Shown here piece by piece: positions 44,693 to 54,359 of a stretch of 64,000 nt of DNA (within the stretch, counting starts at the first letter, position 1; each line of letters opens with the position of its first letter). This DNA comes from Polyporus tsugae (taxonomy: Eukaryota; Basidiomycota; Agaricomycetes; Polyporales; Polyporaceae), in assembly GCA_024305745.1 (NCBI GenBank), contig JAHRBS010000010.1, forward strand, positions 2,425,501 through 2,489,500, in the 5' to 3' direction. A program made the position numbers and the translations under genes. Below the pieces are notes generated by a model. It searched no databases. It worked only from the letters and a program-made list of their open reading frames with translations, and was not told the DNA's origin.

Positions 44693-45799
44693 ATGCCCTC
44701 GGTCAATCTACGCCACCTTTCCCTTCCTTCTTTCTCGGCAAGGAGTTTCGTCGACTCTCCTTCTCCCTCGGTGGACTCGATGCATCCATTCCCCTCCTTG
44801 CCACCGGAGCTTATCATCCATATCTTCGAGATCGCCTCGTCCAACTACCCACAAGCAGCGCCACCAATCTCTCGCGTGTCCACTTGGGCACGCCAGATCG
44901 CCCTTCCCTATCTCTTCTCCACAGTCGTTTACCGCCCCAAGCCGGCGTTCGCTCGTGGTATGTCCTCTGGGGCGAAGGACTCTCCCAATGCACGACCTTT
45001 GCGTCCCCAAGCCTGGGGTCACTTGGTGCGTAACCTTTGGATGGAGAGTTCCGGGATCTCGAACGCGTCCAACGAAGGGGATATGTTCCGCGCCTGCACC
45101 AACGTCGAGAACTTGGCGTTAATGTCACAGTCCCTTCGTGCTCTTGCCCCCTCTATCCAAGCGCAGAACCTTGCTCGCCTCCAAGCGGCTGCCGATGGTT
45201 CGATGTCGTCGTCTGACCCCTTCCCTTACCGCCTCCGCTCGATGACCCTCATCACGCACACCTTCCGATACGATTGGCATTTCCTCGTTGGCCTTCGGCT
45301 GCAGGACAGCTCGGAGTTTTTGCACAACATTACGCACCTCCGCATCCTCGACATGACCATCTCCTCGTTCGCACCGCACAACCTCCTTCCGAACCTCACA
45401 CACCTCGCGCTGCCCTACCTGGATCTCGGAAACGACTTCAAGCACGACGCTCTCCGTCTCCCTCCTGGGGTGCTCGAGCATCCGGCTCTGCGGATGGTCG
45501 TGTTGACGGTGGCCGAGAAGAAGTGGTTGACGAGCCCCTGGTACCAGATCGCTTGGTACCCCAGGAAGACCAACATCTCGCCCAAGGTGACCTTTCGACT
45601 CCTTGTCGAGTGGCTGCGCAACAAGGACGACCGCTTGCACGCGGTTTTGTCGCCTCGGATAGGAGAGGACCCTTGCAAGGAATGGGCGGCCGCAGCGCGC
45701 GGCGGTTCATCGCTATGGGAAATGGCCGCCCAAGCTCGGGCGGATGACTCGCATGGAATGGATCTCCCTGTAGCTTTCCCCAAAGGTATGCAACGTTGA
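44693..45799 (+). CDS. F-box-like protein, intronless
   Basis: A single uninterrupted frame of 368 codons, unusual beside multi-exon neighbours. After a Ser-rich start (MPSVNLRHLSLPSFSARSFV) it has the F-box-like helix FPSLPPELIIHIFEIASSNY followed by ISRVSTWARQIALPYLFSTV, the form common in Agaricomycete F-box expansions. The rest resembles a leucine-rich solenoid without clear repeats: HLVRNLWMESSG, TNVENLALMSQSLRAL, ITHLRILDMTISSFAPHNLL and NLTHLALPYLDLGNDF. It ends VAFPKGMQR, stop 45799. Predicted to bind Skp1 in an SCF ubiquitin ligase; target unknown. An internal Met at about residue 30 (MHPFPSLPPELI) is a possible alternative start. Confidence 0.8.
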   Translation: MPSVNLRHLSLPSFSARSFVDSPSPSVDSMHPFPSLPPELIIHIFEIASSNYPQAAPPISRVSTWARQIALPYLFSTVVYRPKPAFARGMSSGAKDSPNARPLRPQAWGHLVRNLWMESSGISNASNEGDMFRACTNVENLALMSQSLRALAPSIQAQNLARLQAAADGSMSSSDPFPYRLRSMTLITHTFRYDWHFLVGLRLQDSSEFLHNITHLRILDMTISSFAPHNLLPNLTHLALPYLDLGNDFKHDALRLPPGVLEHPALRMVVLTVAEKKWLTSPWYQIAWYPRKTNISPKVTFRLLVEWLRNKDDRLHAVLSPRIGEDPCKEWAAAARGGSSLWEMAAQARADDSHGMDLPVAFPKGMQR

Positions 45800-46215
45800 C
45801 CCGATAATGCGATTTATGTAACTATCACTCCTCTGCTGTATCCTCACCTCAAACCTAGACCGTTCGTTGCTGTTAACTGTATTTTATGTCGATAGCTACC
45901 GTCCCACATCTCGTCTGCGGACACTCTTGACTGCGCTCTCTACCTAAATTCGTTCAGATTCTTGTATATGATTTGAGACCCCTAACCGTTCGTGTAGTCC
46001 ATAGCACTGTTTTGCCCTCGTGCCGCCTCTATGCTGAAGACCCCACTGAGCACTCATTGATCTAATTACAACACCCGTAGCATATTACCACGATCGTGCT
46101 GTCTTGCTGTCTTGTCGTAGCGCCCCCGTTTCGAAAGTCTTGTTGTAGCCATACGTCACATGAAAGACACTAACTTAACTTGTCACTCTTCGTTCCAATC
46201 AAACGATCATAGCCT

Positions 46216-46564
46216 ACTAACAGCCATGAAGGAGAATGGAGGCCAGGAGCATCCCAGGGCACAACTTTCTGCAGGTGCTTCGCCAACGCTTTGCGAGATC
46301 AATTCAAGTGAGCATTCTTATGTAATGACGTCATTACATACGTATACAGTAAGTAGTGGCATTCACCGTCATTCGAATCGCCTCACACTCACGAGGCTCG
46401 CGGATGCAAATCCAAGCCGACACGACACGCCTCCGATTGGCCATTCGGCGCAAGGATCCCTCCCCGGAGTCCCCGCAGAGGCAGGCAAAGGCCCGTTTTG
46501 CTTACAGCCTGTTACGCATGCTTTCCCGTAAGTACTCGTAGCACGCATCCGCTGTCTCGGTTCG
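46216..46564 (+). repeat. split direct repeat, copy 1
   Basis: Two blocks, 46216–46276 and 46424–46564, match 51102–51169 and 51178–51305 in the same order and orientation (for example GGATCCCTCCCCGGAGTCCC and CAGCCTGTTACGCATGCTTT). Copy 1 has about 147 bp between the blocks that copy 2 lacks. Confidence 0.85.
46319..46340. promoter_or_regulatory. 22-bp perfect palindrome with CRE-type core
   Basis: A perfect inverted repeat centred on TGACGTCA (full core ATGACGTCAT), the consensus for CREB/ATF-type bZIP dimers. It lies about 590 bp upstream of the pseudogene start, inside the segment missing from repeat copy 2. Use as a binding site is inferred. Confidence 0.6.
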
Positions 46565-46925
46565 AATTCAAAAAACATCTCTCGGGGAGCCGTGCAGGGT
46601 CTTCTCCTCCTCCGCGTTTTCCGATATCTCCCGTCCTTCTCGACACAGAGTCGACAATCACAGCGTCTGTATGCATTCGCCAACAGCACTGGACGCCAAC
46701 GATCGCGAGCCCGATTACCCAGGACATGGCCCACGCTGACACGCGTACGGGAGACTCGACCTATTCTATCCGTGATGTCACCGGACGCTCATGGCTTGCT
46801 TCGCAACTCTACAAGCCGGTTCCTTCACTTCTCTGATAGCGACAGAACGGAGTCTACTCGACACCCGACACTCGTACAGCACGCTGGCATCCGCTCTCTT
46901 ACCGAACTCATAACTGCAAATCGCC

Positions 46926-48599
46926 ATGGATCCATTCAACAAGCCGAAAGGCCCTTCGCCGCACTACTCGCTTTACCAGCGTGATATGTTCAAGCGTGGG
47001 GGCGAGACGGGGATTCGTACGTGTTTATCCCGTCACCGGGGGTTTTGCGACGCTCACGTATCCGACACAGTACCGAGTTTCTCTGTTCACCCTGACGAGC
47101 TCCAGGAGTCGGCCAAGAAGAAGCTCAATGACCGTGGATACTTCTATGCAAACTCCAACGCGGGCATGGGCTGGACTGACAGGGCGAACAGGTGTGCCCC
47201 TTCTACACCTGTCGAGGTGTGTATATGCGCGTACTGACTGAACGGTCTGTAAATAGGGAGGCATTCTACCGGTGGCGCATTGTTCCGCGCACCTGCGTCG
47301 ATACCAGCACTCGCGATTTGACGAGTATGTTCCCCTGTCACTATGGCTTCCTCACGGTAGGCTCAAGACCTTGTGTTCGCAGCGACGATCTTTGGGCATA
47401 AGATCCCGGTCCTCATCAGGTTTGCGCCCATTGGTATTACTCGCCTCTCGGGGAGCTCGTCCCGGCGCGTTTCGCCGAAGAACTCCCAATGCCGGTGAGT
47501 ACTTACCCAACACTCAACCAACCGATGTTTACACCTGACTCTGGATGCTCCAGTACTGTCTGTCTACCGCGTCGTCCCAGCCCATTGAAGAAGTGGCCCG
47601 TGTCAACGGTGAAGCAGCGTCCGACAAGAACGAAAGCAACACCGTGCACCATTATGACGGTGCGGTGATCGTACTATGAATGGACTCAACATAATCTTAT
47701 TCTGAGACACTCATAGGACCCAATGGCGGGAACGCTAAGAGCCCTCGCTTCTTCCAGCTGTATATGCCTCACGACGATGAAGTTGTATGTATACTTCCAT
47801 TACCCGTGCTCGCAGCAATATCGACAGGAACGCTTTCCACAGACGCTCTCCCTCCTCAATCGCGCGTGGAAGTCAGGCTTCGACGTCCTTATGCTTACCA
47901 CCGACACGTGGCAGCTTGGTTAGCGTCCCACCGATATCAACGTTGCCAACTACACGTACGCCGTCTCTTTTCCTTCATCCAATCCATACACTGATCCGGT
48001 GCTACGTCCTACAGGTTCTACTACCCCGGCACGCCCGGCAACGAGTTGGGTGAATCCGACCCAGCCTTCATGGCCAAGAACGGCGCCGACCTCGCGAGCG
48101 ACAAGGGCCGCTGGATCGACTCGAGCGTATGGCACGGCAAGCCGCACACATGGGAGAAGGTCCGCTGGCTCATCGGCGCGTGGAAGAAGATCTCGAACGG
48201 TCGGCCGTTCGTCATCAAGGGCATCCAGAGCGTCGCCGACGCGCGCCGCGCGCTCGAGATCGGTTGCGAGGGAATCGTCGTTACGAACCATGCCGGCCGC
48301 CAGGTTGACGGCGCGGTGGGCAGCTTGGAGGTCCTGCCGGAGATCGTTGAGGCCGTTGGAGACAGTGCGTGTCGTATCAGTCGTGGGGCTACGCGGCTGA
48401 TATAGCTGTTCGCCCTTGCAGAGATGACCATCATCTTCGATTCGGGCACGTCAACAAGAGCCTCCCCGCCGACCTCGACATCCTAATGTCCGTCGCCGGG
48501 TATCGCTCCATCACCGATGATGTCTTCAAGGACAAAGAGGCGCTGCGCTACTCCTCGAGCGGTGTGTCCCCCGGCCCTGGAGAGCATGCGAAGTCGTGA
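46926..48599 (+). pseudogene. decayed lactate 2-monooxygenase-like FMN oxidase
   Basis: Recognisable alpha-hydroxy-acid oxidase (FMN_dh family): MDPFNKPKGPSPHYSLYQRD, FSVHPDELQESAKKKLNDRG, YFYANSNAGMGWTDRANR, EAFYRWRIVPR, TIFGHKIPVLI, FAPIGI, GELVPARFAEELPMP, YCLSTASSQPIEEVARVNG, SPRFFQLYMPHDDE, LLNRAWKSGFDVLMLTTDTW, RPFVIKGIQSVADARRALEI, CEGIVVTNHAGRQVDGAVGS and ADLDILMSVAGYRSI. Three lesions break it. The frame changes between FAPIGI and SPLGELVP (about 47433–47440, apparently with a few codons lost). A TAG stop at 47921–47923 replaces the expected Trp after DTWQLG. The region after IIFDSG (about 48446) jumps directly to a later part (KSLPADLDILM), losing some 35 codons that normally bind FMN phosphate. 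The introns otherwise keep good GT–AG ends, so inactivation seems fairly recent. Sequencing error cannot explain all three easily. Confidence 0.85.
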
Positions 48600-48881
48600 A
48601 CCACTACAAGTATACTCTGCGTTGTAGCAGTGTGGTTGGAGAGGCGTAGGACATAGATGTGGATCTTGAACGACTTTCCTCTGGTTTTGGGATGATTTAA
48701 CCACCGCTCAATAGAATAGAAATCATGAAGCCCCTGGGAGGTGCAGAGAAGGTCCATCGTCATCACTGAACGTGCCCATGGGGCACAGGGGAAGGCGGGT
48801 TGTGAGCTGCGGACATCCTCCGTTCGACTGGAATGCCCTGGCGCAATGACGTGGAGGTCTAACAAAGACAATTTGAGCATG

Positions 48882-50526
48882 TCAATTTTCGTAAACCCTG
48901 GCATGTGAAGCACTACACACATCAATGCCAGAACCGTTCCCTACAACCAGATCACCGCCCTCCTGTGGTTGTTGCATGACGACTATGGGCGTCGCCACAG
49001 CCGATAGGGTGTCGGATTCCGTCATGTCAACTGTGGTCGGAGTCAGCCGGAGTCCTTTCCCGCTCTCGTCCATTCCTCCCCCCACGGTGTCCACCCCTTC
49101 GCTTGCATCCGCCGACTCCTGCGATGGCTGGAAGTTCGCTCCGGGCTCAGCCCACTGCCAGTGCGAAAGTGACTGACGGCCGAGGGGCATCGACTGGAGG
49201 CGCTTGCGAAGGTTCGCGCGCGAGTTGATCGTGCGGAGGATCCCGAGCGTGTACAGTTTACCGGTGAGCAGGGCGAAGAAGAGGTCGAGGTTGCTGCGCG
49301 CGAGGACGGAGTTGTCGGAGCCTTGTGCTTTCTGGATGGAGAAGATGACGGCCGAGGTTAACATGCAGATCGATGGCAGGAGCGCGGTCTCCCAGGTGAG
49401 GAAGAGGAGGGTCTCCACGGTGCGGTCGAGGTGGGAGAGTCCGGTCTTGGCCTTCCAGAGGCAGTAGGACACTGTCGGGAGAGAGGTGAGCATATGGCTA
49501 TGTGCGGAGGGGCGGGTCGATATTCACGGACGACCGTTAGTGAGAGGGCAGTGCAAAGCGACCCGTAGACCCAGAGAGGGTACGCAAACGCGCTTGCGTG
49601 TAGGGGCTAGTTGAATGCGACCATCAGGGGAGAAGTGAGCGGCATAAATGTTTATGCTTACGTCCGGATGGCCCTCCTCGATGCTCCCTACAATGACTGT
49701 GCCTATCTTCACGGTCTGCGAATGCAAGCATGCGTCAGGAGAACGACTGAACAGCGAAGCTGCTGAGAGTATGCTCACGAGGATGATAGCCGCGATGAAC
49801 GTGGTCAAGGTGAGAATCGACAAACAAAGAAGGACCCAGATGTTCCTGCCCGTAGCCTGACAGTTGGTGAGCTCGCGACCCCACTTGCTGGGGAATCATA
49901 CACACCGTCCAGCATCGTCTGAGCAGGAATCCCTCGCAAAGGGTGCAGAGCAAGGCATTGCACAAAGTTTCGGTCACATGCAAAGGACTGAACCACTGGT
50001 GCTTCGTCAGGATGATCGTAACTTTTAAGCTGCCTTGAGGACGTACCCACTGTAGCACCTCAATCGTCGCAACCCAAGCCTTGTAGCTCATGAGCATAGT
50101 TTGCAATCTGGGCAGTCGAATGTGTGAGGTGAGCTCCTGTATGCGCATGTAGGAAGGCACGATGCACATCGAAAGCAATAACAGCAGGAAAACATATAGG
50201 CGCAGGGTGACAGGGTCATCTTGACATCTCCCGTAGAACTTCACAGCCTGCGTTCGGTGAATGCATCAGCGCCCACCCAGACGTCATTACAGAAGCCCAA
50301 CATTGCTTGCGGGGTGAGTACCTGTGTGATGATGACACCTGTTCAACGCGTGAATGTCCCTGCGCAGATACCGGCCGCAGAGACGGCGGGTGAACACACC
50401 TTGGAATAGATACTGCATAAACGCCTGTATTAATATGTGACCAGCGATGGCGGGGTCTGGGTGTCCACTGGCATCCGCGGTCGAGCTGACATACACGACG
50501 CCCGTGGACGGGCCCAAGACAGCCAT
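48882..50526 (-). CDS. DUF6534-type multi-pass membrane protein 1
   Basis: Member of a large Agaricomycete family of about seven-helix membrane proteins without known function. Start MAVLGPSTGVVYVSSTADAS at 50526 (exon 1 50400–50526), then a 17-nt microexon (50322–50338) coding VIITQ, then exon 3 from 50247 (AVKFYGRCQDDPVTLRLYVF). Hydrophobic segments include RLYVFLLLLLSMCI, NIWVLLCLSI-type, LTLTTFIAAIILVSILSAAS, the family's hallmark KAKTGLSHLDRTVETLLFLT (an xxKTG..R/D pattern), LPSICMLTSAVIFSI and LDLFFALLTGKLYTLGILRT ending in NSRANLR. A hydrophilic cytosolic tail rich in Thr/Ser/Glu follows, with stop at 48882. Exons between 49500 and 50050 are approximate. Confidence 0.75.
50322..50338 (-). 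other. 17-nt microexon of DUF6534 gene 1
   Basis: Flanked on the minus strand by an AG acceptor and a GTACTC donor. It keeps the frame between exon 1 (phase 1 end) and exon 3, adding the residues VIITQ inside the predicted first loop/helix, where the family expects continuous hydrophobic sequence. Confidence 0.7.
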
Positions 50527-51806
50527 CTGGCACAACCAAGGACGAGAGTGAGGTGAGCGAGGAGTAAAAAGATTCCTGGTGGTTGGGCGATTGCAAGTTC
50601 GGCCTCGACCAAAGGGCATGATTTGACAACCTTGCAGTCGATCAGTAATGGGTAGGGGAGCTGTATGTGGGGATGATCCGATCGAGAAAGGAGCCGTGAC
50701 AAAATATAGCGCGAATGACAAGGGCTAGAAGGTGGTGCGAGCACAAGGAATCAATATAGGGGGGACGGCTGTAGACGGAATTTTAACTGCGCCATGCTAA
50801 GGACATTAACTTTGTGGGGTTACGGGTCAGGGAAATTAGGAGCGAAAGAACATGTGACGTAGAGATTCGGAAAACGACGGGAGATTAACATGAGGCAAAT
50901 GTATGCTTATACTTTGGTCTTGAGGATACCTGCTCGCAGTGCTCGATGAGGACCTCGTACTATGTCCACCTTGGAAACGAGATCAGCACGAAGGAATGTG
51001 AAAATCCGCACCCGACTCGATCACGAACCGGAATCGTTACATACTGACCTACACATCCGGCACCAGTTCTTCGTCTCGTCTGCTTCGTCCTCATCAAAGC
51101 CACTAACAGGAATGGAGGAGAATGGAGGCCAGGCCTAGGAGCATCCCCAGAGCACGACTTTCTGTAGGTTTGGCTCCGACACGCCTCCGATTGGCCATTC
51201 GGCGCGAGGATCCCTCCCCGGAGTCCCCGCAGAGGCACCGTTTTACTTACAGCCTGTTACGCATGCTTTCCTATAAGTACTCGTGGTACGCATCCACCTC
51301 GGTTCAAAAACCATCACCTCGGGAACAAGAACAAAACAAGACATACCATCGCCGCGGCGGAGTTGGTCAACGGGCTCCGACCACGTACGTCCGACCATGG
51401 TCTTTCAACTTTGGTTGCGACGGCTGCGCATCGGCCAGGCACCGGCACACGCGACACTTTGCTCGTGCTTTGCACAAGTACTCCTTCACATTCCGTCCAC
51501 GCACGGTTCGTTTCTGCTCCAAGTTGTCCTCCCTTCAACTAGCGTTGGCGCACCTGCCATTCCCTCTCGTTCATTTTCTGCCTCCTGAGCTGGCTTGCGG
51601 GCCGAGCAGTCGGCCTACGCAGTGCTCCCTATTTCTCCCCTCAGTACGAGTACTCGCGCCAGAGACGTGGAACGCCCCAGGTCTACTGTTTCCGCCCCCA
51701 CTCGAGTCTCTTACCAAGTCCGCCCACACGCAATACGGTCCTTCGCCGAGACCGCGAATGACGCCCCTTCGGTTGCATCCGCGTCTGTATTAGAAGGCCG
51801 CGGTGC
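50527..51806. other. divergent intergenic region with repeat copy 2
   Basis: About 1.3 kb between the two DUF6534 genes, which are transcribed away from each other. Holds the split repeat copy 2 (51102–51305). Long frames here (for example around 51283–51790) have no family match and are not supported as genes. Confidence 0.5.
51102..51305 (+). repeat. split direct repeat, copy 2
   Basis: Matches the two blocks of copy 1 (46216–46276; 46424–46564) about 4.8 kb away with scattered differences, joined by only some 8 bp instead of about 147 bp. Lies about 500 bp upstream of DUF6534 gene 2. Confidence 0.85.
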
Positions 51807-53750
51807 ATGTCTTCTGACGGCCATGTTCCCACCTCCTGTTCACCACTCAATTGCGACAGCACAGTTGGAGCGGCATTGATAGGTTTAAGTATTGCACTTT
51901 GGTAAGTACAGCACGCGTGTGTTCCACTGCCTACGGAACAGCTCGCTCACGCGCGTGCGCCCCGCGACGCTTTTCTTCAGTCTCTATGGTATCACGACCG
52001 GACAAGTATTTCTGTACTTTGGACGGTACGGCCGTGGTCGCTTTTGGTTCTGGACGCAATGTCATGTACGTCCTTCATATCGCCTCGTGCATGCAGGAGC
52101 TTACCGGTTTGCCGTCCGTGGGGTTTAGGTGACCGCTATATGGTGAACTCTTCCACGTCTCTGTTCTACAAGCTACAAACCTCTTATGATGCCATTGTTG
52201 CAGGATACTCGACACCGCGCATACAGTCTTCCTCGTAAAGGCTATCTTCTACTATTGCGTCACGCTTCATGGTAACCCGTCGCACTTAACCAGTGTCGCT
52301 TCGTCGTATGGTGTATTTGACCCATTCTATTCTACACCTAATGTTATCATCCTGACCCATTGCTCAGGCGATTGTCATTTCTGCAGTAAGTCGTTGAACG
52401 GATTACACGACGTGCTCTACTGACTGATACCCCCAGGAGGCCAGCACTGCCCTTGTCCGAACGTGAGTTCGACCACTCTTATCACGAACGTCGTCACTGA
52501 CTTTCAAGTCTAGAGGATACGCATACACGATATGGAGATGTGAGCTTCGTTTCAATAGACTCGTTTGCCACCACTTAACGCCGTTCGCAGTCGGCAACAG
52601 AAAGGTTCCGATTCCCGTTATCATAGTATGTAGACTTTTGCTATATATTGGATCACTTTTTGAGATTTCATTTTTAATAGTTGATCCTGGCGTTTATTCT
52701 CTTTGGTGAGTGCAGTGAACTCACGGGCCCTTCAGCTAGCCTTTCATACTCAATATTATCGAATAAATTAGCCCTCGGCCTTCGTGAGTTCTTTGTGTGC
52801 GTTTGACTCACTATCTTTGATTTAATCCCGCGCATCATAGTGTACGGCATCAACGAGTACGTGACGGGATTCAGGGTTGTAAGGGTTTGACTATTGATAC
52901 AACAATGATGCAGCATGAAGATTCGTTCGTTCGATGAGGTGGCCAATTTTGAGGTTTGTATTCCTTGGGTAGTGCTCCTGATAGTCGGGCTCATCCCTTT
53001 CTCAGTGGAGCTTCTATGCCGCGTTCACTGCAAACTTAACGGTCGATACCATCATCGCGGCTTCGATATTGTTCCTGTTCAGAGGGTTCTTGACAGGAAT
53101 TCGACGGTGTGTCCCTACGCAACTTCCTGTCTCCACACGTCTGACACCGCAACTCCTAGATTCGATGTTATTCTGCAAGCCGTCATCCTCTGCGTAATCG
53201 GGGCTGGCGTGGTTTCGGTGTATGTCATTTTACGCCATGTCCTCTAGCCCATAAACTGACTTTGGCATAGCGTTTTAACCACACTGAGTCTGATCTTGGT
53301 TTGTATCAGTTTAGAATGGTTTCGAGCTAGCTGACGGTCACTCTGTTTTGCAGTACCTTGTTTGGCCCGTGACGTTTCTTTACATGGCTTGCTATTGGGT
53401 ATTGGCTAAGTGTGCGTTAGCTTGGGCTATCTTAGTATTCTGTACTGACATGTTTCCCTGCCGCCTTTACAGTGCACGTATGTTCCTTTCTTGCCGTTCT
53501 ACACGCGGAGAAGGAACTCGCGGAACGGACTAGTTCGCATTCCCAGACTGGCCTACCAATGTTGACGACCGCACTGCGCTTGGACGATGAGTATAATACC
53601 GCGTCGCCCGACGGGTTAAAAGCGACGCAGTCGAACAGTTGTTCCGATTCTTCCCCTGCGACAGAAGGTCCAACCTCGTCTGGTCCCACGGAAATTGTGG
53701 AGGTACACCGCAAGTCTGAGGAATGTAGGGTATTGGTGGGTAAATTTTAG
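51807..53750 (+). CDS. DUF6534-type multi-pass membrane protein 2
   Basis: Very fragmented gene: at least ten exons, some only 12–35 nt. The likely start at 51807 gives MSSDGHVPTSCSPLNCDSTV, then GAALIGLSIAL and, after an intron, LYGITTGQVFLYFGRYGRGR, the family's first helix. Next come ILDTAHTVFLVKAIFYYCVT (52201 onward), AIVISA, NRKVPIPVII, LILAFILF, YGINEYVTGF, WSFYAAFTANLTVDTIIAAS, ILFLFRGFLTGIRR, FDVILQAVILCVIGAGVVSV, LTTLSLIL, YLVWPVTFLYMACYWVLAK, and the tail HVCSFLAVLHAEKELAERTS, stop 53750. This matches the DUF6534 order of helices. The join between 52060 and 52205 is uncertain, since no clean phase-matched pair of splice sites keeps all expected residues; a defect there is possible. 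Confidence 0.7.
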
Positions 53751-54359
53751 TTTGAGCGGAACTTGGTGATGATTTGATCCTGAGGTTGCTTCTTTCCGCA
53801 GTCGTTAGACTTTGCTGCATAACTAGACGTCGTAGACGAGGCTCAGGCTGTCGTTTCTACTATGCTCTGTATTGTTCTGTGGCATCTCAGCGCGCGCATT
53901 TTCATCTTGTTCGTATCGGACTAGGCTTGCACATATCCGTACCATAGCGTGTCTGGGACTTCTACGCATGATGTATCTATGCTTCTGTTGTGAGCTCGAT
54001 GTACAAAGCATATTGTTCACTGACACAGAAGTGGACATCGACCACCGGCATCGCCACGCGGCTACAAAACTCCCACGTCCTCGGGCCGGACCGCTTCATG
54101 ATGATGTTGGCTTCATGCACGACGTTGAGCGCTCACCGAGCGAATTCACGCAAGCGAGTGATGCGACGCTCCGAGTCTGTCTCGGCTACCGAACTTAGCC
54201 TGCTCCTGCTCCTTTGCTCTATCCCCGCTCTGCTGGCGCACTGCTTGCCAGTGTCCGCTTGCTGGTGCTCTGCAGTGTGCGTAGTCCTGGTGTCTACAGC
54301 GCTGCATATTCTAGGTCCACCAGCGGTTTGCCAGCTGATCTGCTTCGTTAACTGGCGTC
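53751..54359. other. intergenic region
   Basis: About 600 bp between DUF6534 gene 2 and the Svp26-like gene, both on the + strand. Short open frames only; a promoter is expected in the last 200 bp. Confidence 0.4.

Larger units (their letters stand above)
45800..46925. other. intergenic region holding repeat copy 1 and a palindrome
   Basis: About 1.1 kb between the F-box-like gene and the FMN-oxidase pseudogene. Contains the split direct repeat (46216–46276 and 46424–46564) and a 22-bp palindrome (46319–46340). No coding sequence supported. Confidence 0.5.

Noticed and set aside
51122..51793. 223-codon + strand frame between the DUF6534 genes
   Set aside because: It overlaps repeat copy 2 and low-complexity promoter-like sequence; no family match, and the DUF6534 start lies in another frame at 51807.
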